Shown: piece after piece, positions 51,669-59,761 of the stretch | Layout: the number at the start of each line of letters is the position of its first letter | Position numbering within the stretch: position 1 is the stretch's first letter | DNA from: an uncultured Ruminococcus sp. | Lineage (GTDB): Bacteria; Bacillota; Clostridia; Oscillospirales; Acutalibacteraceae | Direction of reading: 5' to 3' | DNA length: 64,000 bases | NCBI GenBank assembly: GCA_902799245.1 | Contig: CADBZY010000015.1 | Coordinates: 1 to 64,000, forward strand | Translations under genes and position numbers: made by a program | The notes under the pieces: model-generated | What the model saw: the letters and a program-made list of their open reading frames with translations, nothing else | What the model was told of the DNA's origin: nothing | The model's database searches: none

Positions 51669-52676
51669 TCAGCTTCTTACGCGCCAGTAGGAATTTTCGC
51701 TGATGTCGAGCATTCTGCCGGTGCCTTCGGCGACGCAGTCGAGGGGATGCTCGGCGACGTTGACGGGCATTCCGGTTTCCTGTGAAAGCAGCTTGTCCAG
51801 ACCGCGCAGCAGCGCGCCGCCGCCGGTCAGCATGATGCCGTGGTCGAGAATGTCGGCCGAAAGTTCGGGCGGCGTTTCGCCGAGGGTCTGCTTGACGGCC
51901 TCCACTATGTCGGCCAGCGGCTCGGCAAGCGCTTCACGCACTTCCGCGCCGGAAATGACGACGTTCTTCGGCAGACCGTCGACAAGGTTCCTGCCCTTGA
52001 TGGCGACCGGCTTTTCACCGTGGAAGGGAAAAGCGGAGCCTGCGCTGATTTTCAGATCCTCCGCGGAGCGTTCGCCGATCAGCAGGTTGTATTTGCGCTT
52101 GACGTAGGAGAGAATCGCCGCGTTGAAGGCGTCGCCCGCCTTGCGCACGGAACGGGAAATGACGATGTCTCCCAGTGAGATCACGGCAATATCGGTGGTG
52201 CCGCCGCCGATGTCGATGACCATGCTTCCGGTCGCTTCCGCCACGGGAAGTCCCGCGCCGAGAGCCGCCGCCATGGGTTCCTCAATGAGGTCGACCACGC
52301 CGCCGCCTGCCTGTCTCGCCGCGTTTTCCACGGCGCGGCGTTCCACCTCGGTGACGCCCGACGGAATGCAGATGATGACACGGGGACGCGAGAAGAGATT
52401 GGACTGCACGGCGTTGCGGATGAAATGCTTGAGCATTTCGGCGGTGATGCTGAAATCGGCGATAACGCCGTCGGTCAGCGGACGCAGCGCCACGATGGAG
52501 CCGGGCGTGCGTCCAATCATTTCGCGGGCCAGATTGCCCACTGCCAGCACCTCGTCGGTGCGTATATCCACGGCGACCACGGAAGGCTCACGTATCACGA
52601 TTCCCTTGCCCTTGACATAGACAAGGGTGTTCACGGTGCCGAGGTCTATTCCAATATCCTTAGAAAAAAACGCCAT
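51669..52676 (-). CDS. mreB: Rod shape-determining protein MreB
   Basis: A 335-residue bacterial actin. Phosphate loops GIDLGTVNTLVYVKG and IDIGGGTTDIAVIS, adenosine loop MLTGGGALLRGLDKLL. Forms membrane-bound filaments that direct wall synthesis. Length matches the family. First gene of mreBCD; AAAGGAAG is a rather distant ribosome site. Confidence 0.97.
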   Translation of the reverse strand: MAFFSKDIGIDLGTVNTLVYVKGKGIVIREPSVVAVDIRTDEVLAVGNLAREMIGRTPGSIVALRPLTDGVIADFSITAEMLKHFIRNAVQSNLFSRPRVIICIPSGVTEVERRAVENAARQAGGGVVDLIEEPMAAALGAGLPVAEATGSMVIDIGGGTTDIAVISLGDIVISRSVRKAGDAFNAAILSYVKRKYNLLIGERSAEDLKISAGSAFPFHGEKPVAIKGRNLVDGLPKNVVISGAEVREALAEPLADIVEAVKQTLGETPPELSADILDHGIMLTGGGALLRGLDKLLSQETGMPVNVAEHPLDCVAEGTGRMLDISENSYWRVRS

Positions 52677-52724
52677 TTTTAAAAAACGCTTCCTTTAACT
52701 GTCAATGTTATTGTGATCCGCCCG

Positions 52725-54113
52725 TCACGCATAAATCAGCCGGACGGCGTAGAGGTTGCTCCAGATGTCGTCCTCGCCCGAAGACATGCGCACAAGGCTG
52801 CAATTCTTGAGTCTCGGCGCGCCTGATTTATTGGATGCCGAAAGGCTGCGTCCGAGAGCGGAGTATTTTGTGCCGTTGTTTTTGGACAGCCACGCCTCGG
52901 CTTCCTCGCTGCCTATCGAATCATCGAAGATGATGTAGAAGAGCGATTCTCGCTCCTGCGCGGTGGAGATGAATTTCTGTGTGATCACGTCTACCTCCGC
53001 GTCGGTCATCGCGTTGAAATGAAGGGCGTTCATCGCGTAGTAATTGTATTTGGTCGATGTGCATTTTTCTAGGTCAAAATTGTAGAGTTCGGTGGTGACA
53101 TACACCTCGTCCTCGGTGTATTCGCACTTCATTTCGCTGTAGTCCGCGCCGACCTTGTGATTCCGCGCGAGACGCTCGTCGGTGATGTTGAAGTAACTGT
53201 AGCGGCTGTAAAGTATATCGCTGTCGGTGGAGGAATCGTCCCACGTAACGTCGAGATTGTACCAGTCGCCGTCAATCCTCACCTGGTTCCACATATGTCC
53301 GGTATTCTTGGACATGCCGACCGCCGTGCGGCATTCTATCCCCACGAGATTGAGCAGCATTTTCATGGCGCCCGCGTAGCCTGTGCAGACCGCCTTTTTC
53401 CTGACCAGCGCGCCGTAGACGTTGAAGGCGTCGTGGGAGGAATCGTCGGCTTCCGCCGCTTCAAAGTCATATGCTATCCCGTCCACCAGCGCGTCGTGAA
53501 TGATCGTTTCGCGCGTCAGCTCGTCCGCGTTATCGGGAATGCGGGAAAGAATGGGGATGATTTCGTTACGCAGCTCTTCAAACATGGCGCTCAGCTCGGC
53601 GGAGGAATATTTAGAGTAGAGCACGAGGTAATTGCCGTCGTGGAAATTGTTGCGGACGGTGTAGCTGCTCATGACCCAGAATGCCTCCGGGTGATCCGCC
53701 AGAACGGCTTCTTTGACTATGTAAATCTGGTCGAATTCCAGAGATGATTTCAGCCGGGCGAATTTCAGCTCAAAGCATCCGTCGTCAGCCCGCTCGGGCG
53801 AGATCTGGAAAATAGCGTTCTCAATGTCCCGATAGGCTTCCTTCATGGTTTCATCCTTAAGAGAAGCATAGGCGGATTTGCTGCCCACCGGCTTGCAGCC
53901 CTCGCGTATCGGAAGGGTCAGCTCAAGCTGCGTGCAGTACTGTTCATCCGCGCCGAAAAGGTCGCATTTGAGCGCGTGCATGATCTCGCTGAAGCCGCTT
54001 CCCTCGGAAATGGCCTCGGAAGTCGCGCAGCCCGTCAGCGTCAGTAACAGCGCCAGTATTGCCGACATCCAGACGGCAATGAGGAATATTCTGATTTTTT
54101 TTCTACCGTCCAT
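52725..54113 (-). CDS. Lipoprotein with transglutaminase-like domain
   Basis: 462 residues from the ATG at 54113 (GGAGG 7 bases upstream). Signal peptide with lipobox (LLTLTGC). A transglutaminase/protease-like core follows: Cys in KKAVCTGYAGAMKMLLN, His in NTGHMWNQVRI and Asp in WYNLDVTWDD, giving a plausible Cys-His-Asp triad. The C-terminal third is uncharacterised. Such domains in clostridia act on proteins or peptides in the cell envelope. Position between U32 and mreB suggests shared transcription with zapA and the mre genes. Confidence 0.82.
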   Translation of the reverse strand: MDGRKKIRIFLIAVWMSAILALLLTLTGCATSEAISEGSGFSEIMHALKCDLFGADEQYCTQLELTLPIREGCKPVGSKSAYASLKDETMKEAYRDIENAIFQISPERADDGCFELKFARLKSSLEFDQIYIVKEAVLADHPEAFWVMSSYTVRNNFHDGNYLVLYSKYSSAELSAMFEELRNEIIPILSRIPDNADELTRETIIHDALVDGIAYDFEAAEADDSSHDAFNVYGALVRKKAVCTGYAGAMKMLLNLVGIECRTAVGMSKNTGHMWNQVRIDGDWYNLDVTWDDSSTDSDILYSRYSYFNITDERLARNHKVGADYSEMKCEYTEDEVYVTTELYNFDLEKCTSTKYNYYAMNALHFNAMTDAEVDVITQKFISTAQERESLFYIIFDDSIGSEEAEAWLSKNNGTKYSALGRSLSASNKSGAPRLKNCSLVRMSSGEDDIWSNLYAVRLIYA

Positions 54114-54159
54114 AAATTTACCTCCAAGATCAGTCAGCGGGAAGTGGGAAGTCATTCAT

Positions 54160-54257
54160 AACGCGCAAGCGCCATATTTTCCAGCGCGCAGCGCTCCTTT
54201 TCTATTATCTATTATCTATTCTTTATTCTCTATTATCTAAGCGAGTCTGCGAGCGCT
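54160..54257. repeat. Heptad array with AGCGCGCAGCGCT palindrome after the U32 gene
   Basis: Palindrome at 54183-54195, five 7-mers at 54204-54238 (ATTATCT, ATTATCT, ATTCTTT, ATTCTCT, ATTATCT) and tail AAGCGAGTCTGCGAGCGCT reaching the U32 stop. Confidence 0.85.
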
Positions 54258-56409
54258 ACAGTGTCCCTTTAAGGTACATCCCGGACGTGATGCCCGGTTC
54301 CCTTGTAATGGCGCCGCCCGCATAATCGCTGATGATCCGGGCGCATTCCTCGCGGGTTTCGGTGGTGAAGGAGAGCGTCACCCAGTCGAGGGAAAGCTCG
54401 CCGCAGGAATGTCCGGCGACGTTTTCCACGACGCTCATCATAACGGGGTTGAATATTTCCGAACAGCCCATCCGGCACAGTACCGGCAGTTCCCTGCCTG
54501 TGCGGTCGGTGAGGGAGCAGAATTTTCCGTTCTCCGTGCAGTGCTTCGAATAACCCGTGCAGCCCTTGGGCGAAAGCGCCGCGGGACAGTTGCGGGTGAT
54601 CATCATGGGAATTCTGCCCCATATGATCATTCCTCTGGGCTGAAGGGAATCCAGCGCGGCGATCTGCCCGAGCGTCAGTTCAAGGCTGAGTTCGCTGTCG
54701 GCAATTCCCAAAGCGGCGTATGCGTCGAGCGAACGGCTGTTGAATACGTTCAGCCCGAAACCGCCGTGTATATGCATGTCGAGTTGCTTCATGACGGGAA
54801 GCAGTCCGACGTTGTGGATCATTATATCTTCAATGCCGTGCGCTTTGGCCTGCACGGTCAGTTTTTCTATCTGTTGCTCCGCGCCGAAAAGCCCCCTGGG
54901 CGCTTCCACGGCGGGAATGATGTTTTGTGCGCGCAGTCTTCCGGCGGCTTGCGCGAGCGTTTCCCCGTCGGTTTCCAGCGGAAGGTAAACCATTTCCACG
55001 CCGTCAAGACGATCGGGCATCTGCTCTGCCGAACGGAAGATAACGCGCAGCCACGGCTTTCCCTGCCGGAATTCGCGCCGCCGCGTCGGGAGGCAGTCCT
55101 GCGCGGTGTCGTCGAAGGGAACGGCCTCCGGCTGCCGCCTGAGCGCATCCAGCCGCTCCAGCGCGTCGCGCTTCATCGCCGAAAGAACGGAGGAGGGAAG
55201 CGTCAGTCCCTCGCCCACCTCGGAAGTGATTTTTTCGGCATAATACGGCGTGCCGCCTGTCTTGCCGAGAATTTTTTGCGCGTATTCCTCACTGAAAGGC
55301 GCTTTCTGTGCCTTCTGCGGACTTTCGCCTGTCACGGAAACGGAGTGTCCTTCACTGTCGCTCACTTCAAGCGCGGAAGGGGTGCTTTCGTCCGGCGCGG
55401 TGAGTTTTATGGAAAGCGGAAGGCGGCTGAATTCTGTTTTGTACAGCGCGTGAATGGAGTTGAGCAGCTTGGGCGACGCGGAAACAACGTCGTCCTTGGT
55501 GCGCGTGCCGAACATGACGCGTCCGCGCCGTCCGGTGAAATAGCCGTCGGTAAAGCCGGAGCGGGAGAATACCGCCGTCAGCTTCTGCGCAAGGTCGGGC
55601 GGCACTTCGCCCTCGTCGCGCATCAGGCGGCAGGCCGTCACGGCGGCGGCTACATATTCGGGGCGCTTCATGCGTCCCTCTATCTTAATGGAGCGCACAC
55701 CCATCGCCGCAAGCGCGGGAATGTGCTCTATGTGTGACATATCCTTGAGGCTCATGCAGCCGTCGAAGCCGCTGCGGTCGCCGGTCACGCGGAAGGGCAG
55801 ACGGCACGGCTGGGCGCAGAGCCCCCTGTTGCCGCTTCTGCCGCCGAGTACCGCGCTGAAAAGGCACTGACCCGAAACGCACATGCAGAGCGCGCCGTGT
55901 ATGAATACTTCCGTTTCGATGGGCGAAACGGCCGTGATTTCGGCAATCTCCTTCCCGCTGAGCTCACGGGAAAGCACCGCCCTTTTAAATCCCATTTCCG
56001 CCGCGGCGACAGCGCCTCCCGGCGTGTGAAGCGACATCTGGGTGGAAGCGTGCAGCACCAGTTCCGGCGCGGCGGCGTGGATATAGCGCGCAAGACCCGC
56101 GTCCTGCACGATCACGGCGTCAACGCCGAGCGCGCACGCCTGTCCGGTCAGCTCCCGCGCGGCGGACCATTCGTCGTCGCGCACGAGGATATTGGCGGTG
56201 AGATGCACCTGAACGCCCGAAGCGTGGCAGTACTCCACCGCCTCGCGCAGCTGCGCAAAGCCGGAAAAATTCTCCGCGTTGCGGCGGGCATTGAGTCCGC
56301 CCGCGCCGAGGTAAACCGCGTCCGCGCCGGCACGCACGGCAGCGACAAGCTGCTCACGCGAACCGGCGGGAGCGAGGATTTCTATTTTATCCTTCCGGGA
56401 GGAAATCAT
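54256..56409 (-). CDS. U32 family peptidase/RlhA-like protein with DUF3656 region
   Basis: 717 residues. N-terminal U32 barrel: ILAPAGSREQLVAAVRAGAD, AVYLGAGGLNARRNAENFSG and the family signature EVFIHGALCMCVSGQC, whose cysteines with later ones can bind an iron-sulfur cluster. The C-terminal half matches the long U32/DUF3656 form. E. coli RlhA hydroxylates 23S rRNA C2501; related clostridial proteins are presumed to do so or to act on peptides. Overlaps the zapA stop by four bases (ATGA). Confidence 0.9.
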   Translation of the reverse strand: MISSRKDKIEILAPAGSREQLVAAVRAGADAVYLGAGGLNARRNAENFSGFAQLREAVEYCHASGVQVHLTANILVRDDEWSAARELTGQACALGVDAVIVQDAGLARYIHAAAPELVLHASTQMSLHTPGGAVAAAEMGFKRAVLSRELSGKEIAEITAVSPIETEVFIHGALCMCVSGQCLFSAVLGGRSGNRGLCAQPCRLPFRVTGDRSGFDGCMSLKDMSHIEHIPALAAMGVRSIKIEGRMKRPEYVAAAVTACRLMRDEGEVPPDLAQKLTAVFSRSGFTDGYFTGRRGRVMFGTRTKDDVVSASPKLLNSIHALYKTEFSRLPLSIKLTAPDESTPSALEVSDSEGHSVSVTGESPQKAQKAPFSEEYAQKILGKTGGTPYYAEKITSEVGEGLTLPSSVLSAMKRDALERLDALRRQPEAVPFDDTAQDCLPTRRREFRQGKPWLRVIFRSAEQMPDRLDGVEMVYLPLETDGETLAQAAGRLRAQNIIPAVEAPRGLFGAEQQIEKLTVQAKAHGIEDIMIHNVGLLPVMKQLDMHIHGGFGLNVFNSRSLDAYAALGIADSELSLELTLGQIAALDSLQPRGMIIWGRIPMMITRNCPAALSPKGCTGYSKHCTENGKFCSLTDRTGRELPVLCRMGCSEIFNPVMMSVVENVAGHSCGELSLDWVTLSFTTETREECARIISDYAGGAITREPGITSGMYLKGTL

Positions 56410-56762
56410 CTGTCGTCCAGCTCGGAAAGGCGCAGGCGAACGCCCTGCAATTCACGGCGGAGGCGCTCTATCTCGCGCTTGGCTTCCTCGGCCTCCAGGC
56501 AGGCGCGGTCGCTCTCCTCGATATAGGCTTTAATCTGGAAACGAAGGCTGTCGGCGGTGGCGTTGGCCTTTTTGCATTCGTCGGCATAGCTGAGCGCGCA
56601 GAGCACGGCCGCCATGGTGGTGGAAACGCGGTCGCTGCCCGCCATCATTTTATTCATACGCGCGTCGACGTCGTCGCCGATCGCTCTGATGTAGCTCTCG
56701 TCATCCTCCGACGAAATGTAATAATCGGTTCCGCATACATTGAGACGTACCTTGTTTTTCAT
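56406..56762 (-). CDS. zapA: Cell division protein ZapA
   Basis: A 118-residue protein with an N-terminal ZapA head (VRLNVCGTDYYISSEDDESY) and a C-terminal coiled coil. It bundles FtsZ filaments. The zapA-U32 pair is common in clostridia. The ATG has AAGGAG 14 bases upstream, longer than usual. Promoter at 56811-56839. Confidence 0.9.
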   Translation of the reverse strand: MKNKVRLNVCGTDYYISSEDDESYIRAIGDDVDARMNKMMAGSDRVSTTMAAVLCALSYADECKKANATADSLRFQIKAYIEESDRACLEAEEAKREIERLRRELQGVRLRLSELDDR

Positions 56763-56810
56763 AATAACAATTCATACTCCTTTTGCAGTTGTGCATAGTT
56801 ATACCTAATT

Positions 56811-56839
56811 ATTATAATACATAAATTCCGGAGTTGGAA
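56811..56839 (-). promoter_or_regulatory. Promoter of zapA
   Basis: Minus-strand -10 TATAAT (56811-56816), 17-base spacer and -35 TTCCAA (56834-56839). The -35 is weak, the -10 perfect. Confidence 0.65.
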
Positions 56840-56944
56840 GTGTATTTTTGCAGATTTACAAAAACTTTTAAATTTTTTAAAATGGCAGGGGAATTTTGTT
56901 TTTTTTTATCAGACATACGCGCGCGCACATTCATATTTTACGGC

Positions 56945-56973
56945 TTGCATTATCGGACGATATATGTTAAAAT
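56945..56973 (+). promoter_or_regulatory. Promoter of the SGNH/MBOAT operon
   Basis: -35 TTGCAT (56945-56950), 17-base spacer, -10 TAAAAT (56968-56973) about 46 bases ahead of the first ATG. Confidence 0.75.
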
Positions 56974-57019
56974 AATTATCACTTTTTGAACTAATGCAAA
57001 AAAACAAGGAGGACAATTC

Positions 57020-58126
57020 ATGCGATTTATGGAAGGCATTCAAAATCCCGTGGCAAAGCGCATCGCGCAATGGGCGTTCCGGCTTGTCAAAATCGGAGCG
57101 GCCGGCGCGGTCGCCGTGGTCATCCTGTCGGTGCTGATGCTGGGATATTCCTTCATACCCGTCCACATCGAGAACCCGGTCAGCAATACTGACTACATCT
57201 GGCCCGCCGGTTCGGTGTGGTTCCGGGTAACGGAGGGCATCGGCTACGGCAAATTCGACAACAACGGCTTCAACAACCCCGAAGTGATAGAGCATCCGGA
57301 CATTCTGCTGCTCGGTTCTTCTCACATGGAGGCACAGTACGTACCGCAGAGCGACAGCGTTTCCGCCGTGATGAATGACCTTTTTGCCGGAGAGCACGAG
57401 GTCTACAATTTAGGCATTTCGGGACACACGATCTACAAGACATGCCAGTATCTTCCCAAAAACATCGAGCTTTACAGGGACTCCGTGAAGTATGTCATAC
57501 TGGAAACCTTCTTTGTCAGCCTGACGCAGGAGGACGTGGACAATGTGCTTAACCACACGGTGCAGTACGCGTCCAGCAAGCACAACCCCGTCATGCAGTT
57601 CGTCAACGAGGTGCCGGGATTGCGCATCATGGACCACCAGCGGAAGGTCGGCTTCTTTGACCTTTTCAAGGACAGCGGCAGCAGACCAAATGTTTTTTCC
57701 ATCGACGGGGACGAGTATTCCTCCGAAGTATCGGCATCCGACCTGCCGGCGTACGACAGGCTGTTCCAGTATCTGGAGGACATCGAAAAGGACACCGGCG
57801 TGGAACTCATCATCTACTACCACCCCACCGAGACGTTCGACGACGAGGGACACATCCTCTTTGAGGAAGGCAACGCCTATGAAGCCTTCGCCGCTGCGGC
57901 CGAGGCGCACAACATCGACTTCGTGGACGTAGCGGACGATTTCACCAAAATGTTCTATGAAGAGCATCACGTCGCCCACGGCTTCTGCACGGGCAAATTA
58001 GGGGTAGGCCACCTGAATTCCTACGGACACCGCGCTTCCGCTGAGGCGCTTGTCAGGTTCATCAGGGAAAAGGACAAGGCGCAAACTCAACCGGAAAAGG
58101 AGGCGGATACAAATGTCAATGATTAG
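57020..58126 (+). CDS. Membrane-anchored SGNH-like protein, partner of MBOAT
   Basis: A 368-residue protein with an N-terminal membrane helix (about 22-48) and an exported SGNH/AlgX-like domain: block I LLLGSSHMEAQY (Ser100 or Ser101), a block II-like NLGISGHTI and a C-terminal GHLNSYGHRA with the catalytic-type His. The Asp usually two residues before that His is not seen. Paired with an MBOAT gene, it resembles DltD, AlgX/J or PatB partners that transfer acyl groups to a wall polymer or polysaccharide outside the cell. The polymer is not identified. AGGAGG precedes the ATG. Confidence 0.78.
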   Translation: MRFMEGIQNPVAKRIAQWAFRLVKIGAAGAVAVVILSVLMLGYSFIPVHIENPVSNTDYIWPAGSVWFRVTEGIGYGKFDNNGFNNPEVIEHPDILLLGSSHMEAQYVPQSDSVSAVMNDLFAGEHEVYNLGISGHTIYKTCQYLPKNIELYRDSVKYVILETFFVSLTQEDVDNVLNHTVQYASSKHNPVMQFVNEVPGLRIMDHQRKVGFFDLFKDSGSRPNVFSIDGDEYSSEVSASDLPAYDRLFQYLEDIEKDTGVELIIYYHPTETFDDEGHILFEEGNAYEAFAAAAEAHNIDFVDVADDFTKMFYEEHHVAHGFCTGKLGVGHLNSYGHRASAEALVRFIREKDKAQTQPEKEADTNVND

Positions 58127-59543
58127 CTTCTGGCTGTTCGGACTGCTGACGGCGGTCTTCTGCCTGCTGTATATCTACGACAGACTGAAAATCGACGACG
58201 CGCTCCGGCACAGGCTCAACAACCTCACCCTGATTGTCGCCGGTCTGGTGTTTGTGGCTTACGCGAATATCCTCTCTGCCGCGGTGCTGACCGTCATTAC
58301 CGTTGCCGCGTGGTATTTCGCCAAGAACCGGAAATACTGGTATATCGGTGTGATCCTTTCCGTTCTGACGCTCGGCGTCTTCAAATACACCAATTTCGTG
58401 GTAAGCTCGACGACGGAAGTATTCGGCAAAACCGGCACGACGCTCAATATCCTCCTTCCCGTGGGTATTTCGTTCTTCACATTCAGCGCGGTCAGCTACA
58501 TCGTGGACGTTCACCGCGGAGAACTGGAAGCGCGCAGTTTAGAGGACGTCGCCGCTTATGTCACCTTCTTCCCCAAGCTGACGTCCGGTCCGATTCAGCG
58601 CGGCGGAGACTTCTTCGCGCAGTCCGACAGGCGCAGAAATGTGGGACTTGCCACCTTCCTGCCCGGCGTGCAGATCTTTGTGTTCGGTCTTTTCAAAAAA
58701 CTGGTCATGGCGGACAGGCTTTCCGTCTTTGTGGATCAGGTGTATGACAAGCCCATGCTGTTCAGCAGCTTTTCCATCTTCCTCGCCGTCATCGCCTATT
58801 CCTTCCAGATTTACTTCGACTTCTCGGGGTACTCCGATATGGCGATCGGCGCGGCGAAAATGCTCGGCTACGATCTGCCGGTCAATTTCAACCTGCCCTA
58901 CCTCGCCCACAACGTCACCGAACTGTGGAAGCGCTGGCACATCACCCTCTCCACATGGCTGATGAAGTACGTCTACATCTCCCTCGGCGGCAACCGCAAG
59001 GGCAAGGCGCGCACCTATCTCAACCTCGTGCTGACCATGGTGATCGGCGGCATCTGGCACGGCGCCAACTGGACGTACATCATCTGGGGATTCCTGCACG
59101 GCATCGCCCTCGCAATTCACAAGGCGTGGATGACCCTGACAGGCAGCAACGAAAAGAAACATTCCATTCCCGCCAATCTCCTCTCGATCACGGTCACATT
59201 CCTCTTTACCACCTTCTGCTGGATCTTCTTCCGCGCGCCGTCGCTGCAATCCGCTCTGACGATCATCAAAAGAATGTTCACCTTCCAGACCGGCGTGAAT
59301 CAGCCTTACTTCTGGCTGTTCGTGACATTGGCCATGTACCTGATCGCCATGTTCCCCGCCGTACTTCATTCACGCGGCAGGCAGCACAAGCCCAAGAAGC
59401 TCAACACCAGCTTTGTCCGCGCAGAATACCCCGTTCTCGACCTGAGCAAATTCTGGAATCTCGTCGCCTTCTTCGTCTTCTGCGGCCTTCTCGTCGCCCT
59501 CGCCTACACAGGAGGAAGCCCCTTTATTTACGGGAATTATTGA
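58113..59543 (+). CDS. MBOAT family O-acyltransferase (AlgI/DltB-like)
   Basis: 476 residues from the ATG at 58113 (GGAGG 9 bases upstream), overlapping the SGNH gene by 14 bases. About ten membrane helices. Family signatures: SYIVDVHRGELEA, LTSGPIQRGGDF, YSDMAIGAAKMLGYDLPVNF, LWKRWHITLSTWLM and WHGANW (His316) with a second conserved His329. It moves an acyl group, typically acetyl, across the membrane for the SGNH partner. Length is in the AlgI range. Not DltB by context, since dltA and dltC are absent. Confidence 0.92.
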   Translation: MSMISFWLFGLLTAVFCLLYIYDRLKIDDALRHRLNNLTLIVAGLVFVAYANILSAAVLTVITVAAWYFAKNRKYWYIGVILSVLTLGVFKYTNFVVSSTTEVFGKTGTTLNILLPVGISFFTFSAVSYIVDVHRGELEARSLEDVAAYVTFFPKLTSGPIQRGGDFFAQSDRRRNVGLATFLPGVQIFVFGLFKKLVMADRLSVFVDQVYDKPMLFSSFSIFLAVIAYSFQIYFDFSGYSDMAIGAAKMLGYDLPVNFNLPYLAHNVTELWKRWHITLSTWLMKYVYISLGGNRKGKARTYLNLVLTMVIGGIWHGANWTYIIWGFLHGIALAIHKAWMTLTGSNEKKHSIPANLLSITVTFLFTTFCWIFFRAPSLQSALTIIKRMFTFQTGVNQPYFWLFVTLAMYLIAMFPAVLHSRGRQHKPKKLNTSFVRAEYPVLDLSKFWNLVAFFVFCGLLVALAYTGGSPFIYGNY

Positions 59544-59583
59544 TCGGGGCTTTATTGGTTGGAGGGTCGCTCGCCTGGAAAAA

Positions 59584-59636
59584 AGACGCTCGCTCCAGAT
59601 AATAGATTATAGAAAATGAGCGCTGCGCGCTGGAAT
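59584..59636. repeat. Short heptad/palindrome copy, reverse orientation
   Basis: AGACGCTCGCTCCA, three degenerate 7-mers (GATAATA, GATTATA, GAAAATG) and the palindrome AGCGCTGCGCGCT. Confidence 0.75.
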
Positions 59637-59637
59637 T

Positions 59638-59682
59638 AAAAACGGTGTACCGACCTTTTGAGGGAATCGGTACACCGTTTTT
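59638..59682 (+). terminator. Bidirectional terminator between the MBOAT and surface-protein genes
   Basis: Perfect 16-bp stem including five A and five T residues (59638-59653 with 59667-59682). Serves the rightward MBOAT operon and the leftward surface-protein gene. Confidence 0.93.
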
Positions 59683-59714
59683 GTTCATGTTAATTTCATT
59701 GAACAGGACAAACT

Positions 59715-59758
59715 TGCTACCTGCTACCTGCTACCTTCAACCTGCTACCTTCACCCTG
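59715..59758. repeat. CTACCTG/CTACCTT heptad array at the surface-protein stop
   Basis: Six tandem 7-mers (CTACCTG, CTACCTG, CTACCTT, CAACCTG, CTACCTT, CACCCTG) ending at the stop codon of the surface-protein gene. Confidence 0.85.
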
Positions 59759-59761
59759 AAT

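Noticed and set aside
52725-54113. Pseudogene call for the transglutaminase lipoprotein
   Set aside because: The frame is intact, with lipobox, ribosome site and the Cys-His-Asp residues present.
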